A DNA stretch of 64,000 bases, from positions 18,081,079 to 18,145,078 of the forward strand of contig CM049307.1 of assembly GCA_026874595.1 (NCBI GenBank). The letters run 5' to 3'. Origin of the DNA: Sipunculus nudus. Taxonomy: Eukaryota > Annelida > Sipuncula > Golfingiida > Sipunculidae. The notes beneath the pieces are model-generated. The model made no database searches and had not been told where the DNA came from. It was given only the letters and a program-made list of their open reading frames with translations. The position numbers and the translations under genes were made by a program. Shown in pieces: positions 47,256 through 59,149 of the stretch (its first letter is position 1; every line of letters starts with the position of its first letter).

Positions 47256-47690
47256 GTCACTCTCTGGCAATTTCTAGGACCCGGCAAATTATATTAATGA
47301 TTCTCGGACTGGCATGCTTGTCTCGGCATGAGCCAGCACACGTATAGATAACTCATATTATTTCTGTATATAACTATATAGCTCATGTTGTTCCGAAATT
47401 TAAATATATAGAAATATAAATAAAAAATCTCGTATTATCATGGAATGACGGCCGAACATAAAATGATAAACCAATTTAGTCCATGGCCATTAGGATAGCT
47501 CCCCCCCCCCAACCCGGGGGTTCTGTAATGATTATTGATTCAGTAATTTTTTGATAGAGGAACTTAAAGCTATATTCAGCTGGCCTTACCAAGTTGGCAT
47601 TTGAGTAGCCTTCAACATTTTTAAATTTGTCGTTTTAAGTCTTTTTTTATTAGATTAATTAGATTTTTTATGAATTGTCTTTCAAAATGA

Positions 47691-47763
<73 letters not shown>

Positions 47764-48495
47764 TAACTAGCAAGAAAAAGAAATAAAATTGTACTTATTC
47801 CATGATCTGCAGACAAGTATTATGGAAGTCAAGCTTCTTGACAAAGAACTTGACACGACCAACATTACTTTTCAAAATCTGGGGACCATAAGAAACAATA
47901 AAAAAACTCAAATTATGAAGTATATCTAACAAATTATAACATTCATTTCATAATTTAGAGACCTTAGGAAACAATAAAATGAAAAAATCCATATTATTTA
48001 TTGTGTCAAAACTTTTGGTTAAAAAATACGTTACAAAAAGAAAATTCAAAATTATTGTGTAAATTGGATATAGCTGCACTTAATAATCATGCAACACATC
48101 CAAATACAAAATAAAATATTCAGCAATGAAAGGAAAGTAAAATGGTGTTTATTTTGCCACCATCGGGATAATATTAAGAAAGTTACAGTCGATTTTGTGA
48201 CCATACTCCCTTAACCGATTTCCGTCAGTCGCAAACCTCGAAGTTTGACGCGGTTTGATAAAAAGGACCATTTCTCGAAAAGTCCTTCTTGTTTCAAGTG
48301 CCAAAATTCATTTTCACCCTCCAGGGACCTCCAGGTATAGAAAATTCGGGTCTAGAAAATTCCCCCGGGGGGGGGGGGGCTTTACCCCTACTAGCCGATG
48401 GACTACTAGCTTTGGCATCAGACAAGTAAAATCCGGGAATCACCTGGATACACGTGTCATAAGCGCATCTATTACGCTAAGAACGTCAAACCTAT
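47256..48495. other. Stretch without recognised gene
   Basis: Contains (AT)n at 47694-47760 and a 13-base G tract at 48367-48379. No exon recognised. Confidence 0.55.
47694..47760. repeat. (AT)n microsatellite
   Basis: About 33 AT units. Confidence 0.95.
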
Positions 48496-49202
48496 AATCT
48501 CCACCAGAGTTCACTACCGCTACGCTTATATCACGACTGTTAAAGGCGCACCATTTTGGCAAGATTCTTGCCCAAAACAAAGAGGGGAGTTTTCCCCAAA
48601 AGTAATTTATGCGTTAGGACACAAATGTCATGCTATTTTTTATAGTAATCCTAATAATTAGAAGGATACATAATTAACTGATTATTTTGCTTTATCACAC
48701 ATGCGCAAGCTTCAATTGATCTCTGTAGGTGTAAAAACATAAATATTCATCTGCCAGGTTGTAAACAAAGACACATGGAACAATGACGCTCACTTCAGCG
48801 TCATCGAGACCAACATGTCCCTTAATATCGAGCCGACATGCAGAAATCTCACGTCATGTTTGAGGCTGATCCTTGTATATGATATTTAAAGGACTTCCGA
48901 CCAAAAAAGTAGGTTTTTCGGTGATGTGTTTCCTCACAAACCAACCGATGTGTTCATAATAAGATCATCCTTGGACGTAAGTAAATACTTCAATGCTTGA
49001 ATCTGCTTTTCCCTAAGCACCAAGTAGCTGTCAAATGTCATCACGACTTCTAATAATTTTTTTCTACATCCATGTGGCCCATGTTGCCATCATATAAGCG
49101 AAGATTGACCCGACGTCATTCATGACCGTGTCAAAAGGAGATAGTCCGTAGCCTTTAACAGAGGTAATATTCGCGTAGCGGTAGTGTCCTCTGGTGGAGA
49201 TT
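48496..49202. mobile_element. 707-bp inverted-repeat element
   Basis: The ends AATCTCCACCAGAG-(TT/GA)-CACTACCGCTACGC are inverted at 48496 and 49202, 28 of the first 30 bases matching, and a weaker match continues into TGTTAAAGGC. No target duplication is evident, and no coding frame. Confidence 0.7.
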
Positions 49203-50382
49203 GCTTCAAACTCCTCATGGACTCGATTTCGCTTGGTGTTACGTGATACTCATGTGACCACATTCAGGTGAACCAAGTGCAATTTAAATAAAAAAAAAAA
49301 ATTGCAATCAAAAAGTGAAGTATGGATCACTTTTGATAAATATATATGATACTGCGTGTATTGTAAACAACATAAGCACACCGTAAAATCAATATATCCA
49401 GTAAACATCGTTCGTTCATTGCAAAGCAGTTTCGTGAAATCAAAAGTGTGTCAACGTGTATGGGTAAGTAGATTATAAATATAATGAATATACTGTTTGA
49501 TCTCGATCTCACAGCCCTATCTTTTAACTGTTTTTTTTTAATCGTACACAATTATAGCGGCATGTTGAGTATTTATGCGGCATGCATATTATGGAGTATA
49601 TGTAAAATAAATTTTAATCACTACATGAACAGTGTAAACAATATATTTATACAAAATAAAGCTTTTCCCATGTTCTTGTAACTGTTTAGATCTTCCGTAC
49701 GTCATTTATGGTAGCTCTAACCAGATTCTTTAATATGAATAATCTCATATAAGTTTTATTAATTGCCGTCACTCAATATAATATTGAACGAATGGGTTTT
49801 TGTGGTTTGTGTGACTAATTTAAATGAGACAACTCAGCAGGCTTTGCACAGTGATAAAAATACATGCAGTTGTGTCAAACTGTTGCCGCTTCAGCAACTC
49901 TCTGCGAATCTCTAGAGTCCGCCGATAGATGATCTTAGTGAAATTTACCACATAGGATCTGATACCTACAGGTTATATTAATGTCTGAAAGGAGAGCATG
50001 ACCAAATATTTTTTGCGCAACAAATTTTTTTTTTTATCGCCGCTCCGATTTTTTGCAGATAATATTTAAATTTTATGAATCAGCACGAATTTCCTCGGTA
50101 ATGGTGTTATTTTTCCTCTGAAATGAAAAACCTAAAAATCTTTAAGGTATTTTATTTAAAAATTGACAATATATTTTGCGTTTAATTACAATAATTTTTC
50201 AAGAATTAAGCATTTTTGCGTTCTTCCTGGAAGTTTGCTAAAGTTTTACTGTTTTTGTCTCGACCGTTAAACTTTTCAAAAGAGTAAAAAGATAAAATGT
50301 TCCGCTTACTTAGTAATTTTGTTCACAATTGTCTTGCTATGGCCTCATAGCTTATATATAATTAATGTCCTCCCTGTGTCAG
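49203..50382. other. Stretch without recognised gene
   Basis: AT-rich sequence upstream of the esterase remnant; no exon or repeat recognised. Confidence 0.5.
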
Positions 50383-51383
50383 GAAACATCTTCGACAAGT
50401 GTCTCATGGGAGCTGTTTGCCACTCCGCCCGTTGGACCTCTCAGGTGGCAGAGACCTGGACCAATTTCGGCCTGGGAGGGGGTTAGGAACGCCATCGAGG
50501 ACCACCCGGAAACGGATGGTCTATAAAACGAGACAAGTGAAGACTGCCTGTACCTCAACATCCGGGCACCAGGTGGCGTTAACACAGGGCACAGAAATTA
50601 AATAAAATAAATGTCTTAATTGATGAGTGAAGAGTATGTTTAGTAGTGAAAAAAAATCAAATCAAATGCTAAGTATTCATTACTCTAAAGTACAACATAC
50701 ATACTCATAATCCAGACTTACTTAGTTTATACATTTAAAATTGACAGATAATGCTCAATCTTAATTTGATAATGTCGCAAAGGACAATCTAACCTTTCTA
50801 ATTACAGAGCCTCCCGGTCCGTCATGGTATTCTGCCATGGAGTTGGTTTCATGTAGAGAAGTCGACCCTCTACCCGGGAAACGTATGCATTAAGGGACGG
50901 CAGATTTGCACTGGAGTGGGTCAGAGATAACATCGCAGGCTTTGGTGGCGATCCAAACCAAGTTGTTAAATACTTTATGGACATTCGTCAGGGGCTGCTA
51001 TGGTCAGTCACATGATGGCGTCTTTACAGGCACGAAACCTATTTCATAGGGTTTTAGCCATTAGCGGGGTGTTTGCTGACCATTTGGTTGTCCTACAGAT
51101 ATTTCAGCCGACATGGTGCATGCATGTCTCCGTGAGAACGATGACGACTTGGACGAGGGGACTTACACAGACAGCAGTCACAGCACAGTACCTGTTTTGG
51201 AAGGCGTGTTATCGACAGAGTTATCAAATTCACCAGTCCTAGGTCAATGGCTCACACGGTGATGACCTGTTATCATGGTTTGGCAGAATTCCGCGAACAA
51301 CGTCTTGAAGAATATAGTCCCATTAACTTGAGAACCCGTGACAGTTTACCAACATTTGCTCATAATCTTGGGTATAATGGGTA
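50383..51383 (+). pseudogene. Carboxylesterase type-B (cholinesterase-like) pseudogene
   Basis: Remnant of an alpha/beta-hydrolase esterase. A first block (about 50383-50572, between a GTGTCAG acceptor and a CCAG|GTGG donor) reads ELFATPPVGPLRWQRP, then an in-frame TAA, then SEDCLYLNIRAP, the family's hallmark motif. After an intron (acceptor ATTACAG at 50807) a second block reads VMVFCHGVGFM followed by a stop, then FALEWVRDNIAGFGGDPNQV, then in a different frame SGAAMVSHMMASLQARNLFH and RVLAISGV. The G-x-S-x-G nucleophile elbow falls at the frameshift and is not intact. HACLRENDDDLDEGTYTDSS follows in another frame. Retained intron borders mean a decayed gene duplicate rather than a processed copy. 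Confidence 0.8.
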
Positions 51384-51982
51384 AGTTGCTTCTGTTTTAA
51401 TACAGCAGTTACTTTTAACATTTAAATGCTTCAAGACTTGTTTTTATATAATTAAAGATTAAATCAGCATCGTAAAACATGGCTAATATGATGTTACTTT
51501 TAAAGTTTCGAGATTACACCGTCCCTGATCACACCGTATCGTGTGATTTGCCGGTAGAGGGTGAGAGCTGTGGAACATTAATCATGGCTTGACCAGAACG
51601 TTAGTAAAAGTTTCAGAAAACAGTTGAATATGATTTGAGAGAGTGACAAGAGGTATGCAAGCCTGCCCAGTTAGGAATATAGAGAGATGCACAGATATCC
51701 GAGTGTTCGAAATATCAGGATGTAAGGAAAAACATTGGAAAAGACAAATTATATAAGGACACTGATAAGGACAAAAATTACAACCTTCTTCAAACAGTAT
51801 TTTGCAAAGAAAATTGTATTTAAATAGAATAATGACCCACCTTAGTATTACCTGTTAAAATAATGAAGATCGGAGGTTAATCACCCTTGCCACTTCTGTA
51901 CTCCTTCGTTCACCGCTGTTCGGCTGTTGACCCAATTTAAGTTTTCCAAGGAGATATACCCAGAACCTCCCTAGATATATCG
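51384..51982. other. Stretch without recognised feature
   Basis: Sequence following a GTAAGT donor-like site at 51378-51384 at the end of the esterase remnant; no further esterase exon recognised. Confidence 0.5.
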
Positions 51983-51985
51983 TAA

Positions 51986-52607
51986 GGCTGCTTTTCCACG
52001 AGTGCAACGCATTCGCCGCACGACATGCCGCACGGGTTATCGCGCCGCAAAAACGTAGTCATATTTTTTTGTGCTGTTTGAGGAGATTGAATGTGTCAGT
52101 GCTGGTGGTTTGGGCATGGCTCGGCAGGTGGCGACATCTGTGATGCACTATAGTAAACATCAGAAACTGATCTCTAGCGGAAAGACGAGATACTAAACCC
52201 CCTGTTTTTCTGGAATAAAATAAAATTTCAGGTGTTGATCTCGAGTTTGATGTATGACATGATACCAAACACTCGAAAGAAAAAACTTTTCAAGAGCACC
52301 CAACATGTGCACCCATGTGCTTGGGAATACGTAGTCTCTTACACAGACACACGGTGGCGCTCCGCTTGTGCAAGAGGCTAGGGAATACGTCCCTATATCC
52401 TGGAGCTCTGTTCCTGCAGTCCTGATGAAGGTTTCGCCTAATGGGGCGTTGAACGCGTGTCGCAGAAATCGCTACACTCGCGATTTTAGCCTCGCGACAT
52501 TCTTGTCTTGCGGGAACCCCCATCCATGGAAAGGCACATGGGTTAAACACTATAGCGATTCTGCCGCCAACGCATCGCAGAAAAATTGCGCTCATGGAAA
52601 GGCAGCC
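51986..52607. mobile_element. 622-bp element with TAA duplication (Harbinger-like)
   Basis: The ends GGCTGCTTTTCCACGAGTGC and GGCTGCCTTTCCATGAGCGC (the latter reverse-complemented) form imperfect inverted repeats. They are flanked by TAA at 51983-51985 and 52608-52610. CpG-rich CGC/GCG words lie just inside both ends. No transposase frame. Confidence 0.8.
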
Positions 52608-52892
52608 TAAGAAGATTCTAAGCATAACATATATATACGATTTTTGCAAGTCTGACAATCAATATGCACATCTGACATCTTATCCCTATAGGTTACAAAA
52701 TATAGTACCTAATTTCATGTTTCCATGGACATTTACTCCAGAATATAACATTGGAAGATTCTAGGTCTAATGGACACAATTTGTGCCCTTTTTGACTGTC
52801 TTGTGCTCAAAATCATGTCTTTGGCCCGTAGGTCCCCGAATATAGGTCACGGTGACCTAATTTTATGTTTTCAATGACATTTGCCGAAGACC

Positions 52893-54716
52893 CTTTTTTT
52901 CATTTTTTTTTACATTTTATTGCACCACATACAGATGTTCTTTACACACATGTAACATAGATACATGTAATGACAAGGACATGCATACAAACCTGACATT
53001 CAATACATCTTACATGAAGGGAAACGTGATTACATAAACACACATTAGCTCAAGAGCTGCCTAACTGGTGACCTTTTTTTAAGGTGAAGGTTTAATTTAT
53101 TATTTTTACATGCTATGAGATATTCAGTATTTTGCATGTCTTTTAATTTACTTTTAACTACCTGAAATAAATTTCCATGTTTTTCACATATTCTTCTATA
53201 TAGTACATATTTATAAACAAGAATCACAGTATTTATCAACACATTATCCATAGTCACAGGAAAACAACCATATAAAATATTACATAGATTATAGTTTGGC
53301 AAAATAAGATTTACTGCTTTCAACCATTCTCTCATTTGTATATAGAAGTTCCTTGCTGTATTACAGTAAAAAAATAAATGAGCAATTGATTCATTATAGA
53401 CAAAACAGTAATTACACCTTGGAGAGTCTATCAAGTTCCAACTATAAAGATTCTTGTGGACGGGTAGATAATGATTTATAATTTTAAACTGAAACTCACG
53501 AAGCTATGTTTCATTAGTGCAACTATAGATTCCTTCATATGCTTGTTGCCAGTACTCCAGACCGTTATCCCGCAGTCTATTTACACATGCAGGTTCTTTA
53601 AACAAATAGCTTACCAGCTTTTGATACACTGTTCTACTATCTAATTTTAACAAATATTCTTCTTTATTGCCATTCATAATCTTAACATCAATTTGGAGTT
53701 TTTACTTCCAATCACTTGGTATAGCACATATAGGGCTGTTCAATGAAAACATAGTCAGTTCTAACTTTGCACTTCTTTTGGCGAAATCGAGTTCCATAAA
53801 TGCTTTGAAATTACCATTTTCATCAATTATATCCCTTAAATATTTTACATTTATGCCAAAGAGACTGCGATAAAATACTGATTGATTATTAACCAATATA
53901 TATTTGTTATTCCATAAGAATTGACTTGTTATCTCTGCTTAAGTTGTTGGTGGATTGTTAGCACAGTTACACCATTCTCTAAAACATGCTAAATAAAATG
54001 GAGCACAGGACATTGGAAAACATTTAATATCATAGTTCTGGTGTATTCCGTCTCTACCCCCGATAGCTTTACACTTTATATCAAGTAGGGTTCTAGCTGT
54101 TCCTTTAAATTTCCTGATAAGATTAGCTACCCAAATTATTCTTTGTGTTTTATATCGTATATCAATATTTGGTAGCTTTAATCCGCCCAAAGTATATGAC
54201 CCAATTGCTGTGCTAAATTTTACCTTAGCCCTACTATTTTTCCAAACGAATTTATTTATAGTATCTTGTACTTCATTTCAAAATCTTTTAGGAGGTTCAA
54301 GCATAGTCATTACATATAGTACTTTAGAAACAGCTAGTGATCTCATCACCTCTATGCGTCCGTAAACGGTGAGTGATCTACCCTTCCGTATATTTAATAC
54401 CTTCTTCAAATTTTCAAGGCATCTGTTAAAATTAAGCTCGTCCACAATTTTCTGGTTATATGAATAATATATACCAAGTATTTTCATGGCGTCCTGTTTT
54501 AAATTTACTAATTTAAGTTGGAATGGATTATCAGCTTTATTTTTCCATTTACCCATCCATGCAATTTCAGACTTACCCAGATTTATTTTCAATGAAGAAT
54601 ATGTCGAATATACATCAAATATAGCGAGAACATTATGTAAAGAATCAAGGTCTTTTAAAAACAAGCTTGTATCATCGGCGTACATACACATCTTTACTTC
54701 AAAGTTATTTATCTTT
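52893..54716 (-). mobile_element. 5'-truncated L1/Tx1-like LINE (older)
   Basis: Minus-strand LINE fragment flanked by the 14-bp duplication ATTTGCCGAAGACC (52879-52892 and 54717-54730). Its 3' end is a T-rich run on the plus strand (52894-52912), i.e. poly(A). Truncated within reverse transcriptase, it starts just before MCMYADDTSLFLKDLDSL, with YADD at 54671-54682. It continues through the thumb region (KILGIYYSYNQKI, GRSLTVYGRIEVMRSLA) and GGLKLPNIDIRYKTQ to a C-terminal CNYCFVYNESIAHLFFYC, a Cys/His motif typical of these LINEs. Several frameshifts and stops show decay. Confidence 0.9.
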
Positions 54717-54730
54717 ATTTGCCGAAGACC

Positions 54731-55253
54731 TCTTAGAATGTTACATTTGAAAATTCTAGGCCTAATGGATAGATTTGTGCACCGTCTGACTGTCTTAAAA
54801 CTCAAAATCATGTTTCCGTGCATTTCATAGTTTCCAAGGAGATTTGCCTATGATCTCCATGGATACCACCAGAAGTTTCCAGTGTATCGGTTGCGATTTG
54901 TGCTCTGTTAAAGGACGGACAGACGATGGAGAAAGGGTGATCGCCATAGCTCAGTTGACTGTGGATTTTTTAACAAGAAATTAAGTACCATGCAGAAAAT
55001 TAATGGTGTCTAAAATACCTATTTTCAAAGAACTGCTCATCATTATAACCCCGACATACTCTCAGTCATACTCATTGCTCAGCTATGAGGAGTATGAAAA
55101 ACGTGCATGAAAGATCCTCAATACCTGTTGTTATAGTTTTCTTTTTTTCTTGTTGCTAAAACTGAAAAATAAGGGCACTACGGTACTGAAACTACAGAAA
55201 CGACCAAACGATTATGGTTGACAAAAATTATTGACATTTACGTCATAATAGGC
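54731..55253. other. Stretch between two LINE insertions
   Basis: The part at 54738-54840 resembles 52745-52835 (ATTCTAGG-CTAATGGA, GACTGTCTT-A-CTCAAAATCATG), so the older LINE sits in or beside a duplicated repeat unit. Nothing else recognised. Confidence 0.55.
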
Positions 55254-55268
55254 CTACTAATCGTATTT

Positions 55269-58200
55269 TTTTTTTTTTATTTATTTTTTTATTACCCAAA
55301 AAAAATACAGACAGTTATAACACCCATGATTACAAGACAATACACAAAACAGTAATGAAACTAACATACAAAAGAACATACAAAAAAGGGTACTATATAC
55401 AAAGTACATATATATATACAAAATGACCTGTTTGTTCAAAGTACAGTATGCCTAACAATATATCACCTTTTCCATCTATATATAATTTTAGAAATACTTA
55501 TAATGTAAAGTTAAACAAGCTCAATATTATTGTTTTCCTTTATATGTCAAATAGTGTCATACAAATTATCTATTATGTAGTAATGGATCAAGTTTCCGTT
55601 GTCCTTCTGATATTTTGCCACAAAAGTTTCCATTTTTTTGTTTTTTTCTGCAGGCTTATCTGTACATTCAATCTTCCTTTGATAATCCATGTATTTTTTA
55701 AAGTTTTCAAGGTTTATCTGAACAGAATCTTTAGTTCTATATATAAAAGCTTTTGCATGTATAAGAATTTTATTTTCCATTCTCATATTCTTTTCAGATA
55801 TTCCTAAAATAATATTCCTTTCTGTAAATAAACTAATTGGTAAACCATAAAAAATGCTTATATCTTGCCAAAACTGTTTAACAATAGAACAATTACAAAA
55901 GAAATGCTCATACTTTTCTACCTCTGTATGACAAAACCTACAATATGGGTCTTCAGTAAAACCAAACTTATATAATCTCTCTTTAAGATATAAATAATTA
56001 TGGAGTATTTTAAACTGAAACTCACTCACTTTCTTTTCTTTACATAATGTTAGACTATTGGTATATAAAAGACCCCACTCTTCATCTGTTACATCATATT
56101 TAGTACTAAACTTTTGCCTTGTACTGGAATCCTGTGTTTTAACAAGACTAATAAAATAATCATATACCTGCTTTGCAATAACATTTTCAACTGCAACTGG
56201 CCCTTGTCTTGTTTTACAATTAAATTCATTTTGTAAAATCGACTGTCCATTATATTCCCAGTGATTCAATATTTTACTTTGTTTAATTATTGACCTATAA
56301 ACCAAATAATCTCTTTGTTTTGCTCCTTTTTCTTCCCACTCTTTAAAACTGACTGGATTCCCATTCACACCAAATAAGTGTTTTACATATATTAAACCTG
56401 ACTGATAAAGTGACTTACAGAAGAACGGTTTGCCTTTTATTTTAATATTCTTATTATTCCATATGCAATAAGATAACTCTGGAATACGAACTTGCTTCCA
56501 TGCAATAAACATATCTATGTATACATCTGGCATTGAACCTTTTAGACAGTTTTTGGTATAGTTACACTCTAACAATAATTTTGTGTTCCCAAATATATCA
56601 CAAAATGAGTCTATAAACAATTTCCAATATTTTTTGGTTTTATCTAAATATCTTTTAATCCACATTATCTGTTGCGCTTTTATATAGCAATCAATACTTA
56701 ACATATTCAGCCCCCCATTTTCAAATGGTTTATCAGCAGATCTCTTTTAACTCTTCCCTTTTTCTGTCCCTTCCATATAAAACACCATAATACATTATTT
56801 AATCGTTTTTTATAAGTTTCCGGCATATTAAAATTAGCCAAGAGATGAGAGAGTTTAGAAAAACATAGTGTTTTAACTATTAAAATTCGCCCTTGCAATG
56901 TTAAATTTCTGTGTTTCCACATGTTTGTTATATCATATATGCTATTAATTTTATTTTCAAAATTTAATGTATTACTCATTTCTGTATTATATGATATATA
57001 TGTGCCTAGCACTTTCACACATTTTGACCACACTAGCCCTAAAGGTTTACTATTGCTATCTTTGTTTTTTCCTAACCACATTGCTTCAGTTTTAGCATTA
57101 TTAATGTGTAAACCTGAACATTTAGTAAACTCTCTGAACAAATCTAGAACAGTTTTAAGCGAGTCCAAATCTCTTAAGATAACAGTGGTGTCATCAGCAT
57201 ATAAAACCAATTTTACCTCCTTATTTTTAATCTTTATACCATGAATGTCTTGATTATTCCTAATATTAACTGCAATTATTTCTAAACAGATGATAAATAA
57301 ATACGGTGATAAGGGGTCTCCTTGTCTAACTCCTCTTCCTATTTTAAAATATCCTGAAGAATGTCCATTATTCATAATACAAGCTTCCACGTTTTTATAC
57401 AATACTTTAACCCATTTAATAAATGATTCACCAAAATTAAATCTTTTTAGCGCTGCAAAAATAAACTGCCATTCCACTGTATCGAACGCTTTTTCAAAAT
57501 CGATTGTTGCCAATAGCCATTTAATTTACATTTATCTATATAAAATAAAGAATCTAAGATGGTTCTTATTGCCTCTGTCATAGATGTATTTTTTACATAT
57601 CCAAATTGGTTTCTATGTATGATTTTTGACAAAACATGTTTAACTCTAAACGATAAGGCTTTAGTCATTATTTTATAATCGGTGTTTAATAACGAAATTG
57701 GACGCCAATTCTTTAATTTTGTTCTATCTTTATCTTTCTTTTCAATTAATGTAATTACAGCCTGCCGCTGTGATGGAGTCAGGCTACCCTGATCAAGTGG
57801 AAAATTAAAACTATGCACAATTATAGATCCTATTTTATTCCAAAAAGTTTTATAGAACTCTGCTGTTAATCCATCGTTCCCTGGTGATTTGTCCTTTTTA
57901 AATGTTTTCAATACTTTAAAACATTCCTCAGCTGTTAAATAGCCTTCACAGTACTCCTGATCTTCCTTTGTTAATCTAGGAATTGTTTTATTATTAAAAA
58001 ACAATTAGTTTCGAGATTTACTGTATCATTAACTTGAGAGGAGTATAGGTTATGAAAAAATTTCTTTTCTTCAGCTAAAATATTATTTATACCTGTTACA
58101 GAATTTCCATTATCGTTAACCAAGAGCTTAACATGTTTCTTATTTCCATTTCTTTTTTCTAAATTATAAAAGTATTTTGTACTTTTTTCACCGTACTCGA

Positions 58201-58785
58201 CCCATCTTCTTTTAGCTCTTGTAATAATTCCCTGTACTTTTTTATCATAAAGCTCTTGTAATTCTTGATATAATAATTCATACTTTTCCCTTTCAACTTC
58301 TTGGTCTTCCAAAGCTTGTAGTTCACCAATAAGAACCAATTCCCTCTCTTTAGTATCTTTATTTTTACATTTAGAAAAATAAATGGTTTTTCTTCTTATT
58401 CTGTACTTAATTAACTCCCAAAAACTGTTAGGATTAAATTCATCTTTTTCTTTTAGCCATTCATCTATCTGTTTGTTCATAAAAACAATAAATTTATTAT
58501 CCTCTAAAAGTTGATTATTAAATTTCCAATAGCCCTTCCCTCTAATATCCTCTGAAGGTTTCTTAAGTGTTATAGTTATTCCTGAATGATCCGACTTAAA
58601 TGCCGGGATAATATTAACATCTAGGACATAATCTTGTAAATGACTGGTAATGAGAAAATAGTCTATTCTACTATTTAGTTTTTTTTACTTCTGTCGCCAC
58701 GTGTATTGTTCTTTTTCTGGATATTTTATTCTCCATATATCTTTTACATTTAATAATGTTTTTATCTTCATGATTTCTTTTATAA
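55269..58785 (-). mobile_element. L1/Tx1-like LINE, 5'-truncated, young insertion
   Basis: A 3.5-kb minus-strand retrotransposon flanked by an exact 15-bp duplication CTACTAATCGTATTT (55254-55268 and 58786-58800) with a 3' poly(A) tail (T run at 55269-55290). It begins inside the apurinic-type endonuclease: KYPEKEQYTWR, SRIDYFLITSH, and SDHSG at 58580-58594. Reverse transcriptase follows: LKNWRPISLLNTDYKIMTKA, DFEKAFDTVEW, GVRQGDPLSPYLF, and LVLYADD at 57190-57210. The C-terminal region ends with YCRFCHTEVEKYEHFFCNC, a CCHC-like motif. About four single-base frameshifts (near 58685, 58005, 57510 and in a 6-base C tract at 56710) break an otherwise continuous frame. Confidence 0.93.
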
Positions 58786-58818
58786 CTACTAATCGTATTT
58801 GTAGGTTATGAGCTTTAG

Positions 58819-58880
<62 letters not shown>
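58819..58880. repeat. (AT)n microsatellite
   Basis: AT dinucleotides starting about 18 bp past the LINE's target duplication. Confidence 0.95.
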
Positions 58881-58883
<3 letters not shown>

Positions 58884-58989
58884 AATATAAATATATATAT
58901 AAAAATTATATCCACGTATTATGTCTACATTGGTGATTGCAGTCACATTTCACTCGGAGGGCATTATAACCTCCGCCAAAGAAGGCTGT

Positions 58990-59130
58990 AACAGGGTACA
59001 TACCAGATTCGGGCTCACAAGAGTACGACTTTGCTTTTTAGGGAATGTGGAATTTGTGGGTAAACATATCCTTTCCCTAAAATGTACTGGGGCTTCTTTC
59101 TACACCAGCGGCGTAGGCATAAATGTAGTG
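58990..59130 (+). repeat. Dispersed repeat, copy B
   Basis: Inverted relative of 26085-26215; the clearest shared word is CTCACAAGAGTACGACT. Confidence 0.6.
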
Positions 59131-59149
59131 ACAGGGTAATGAAGTCCAT

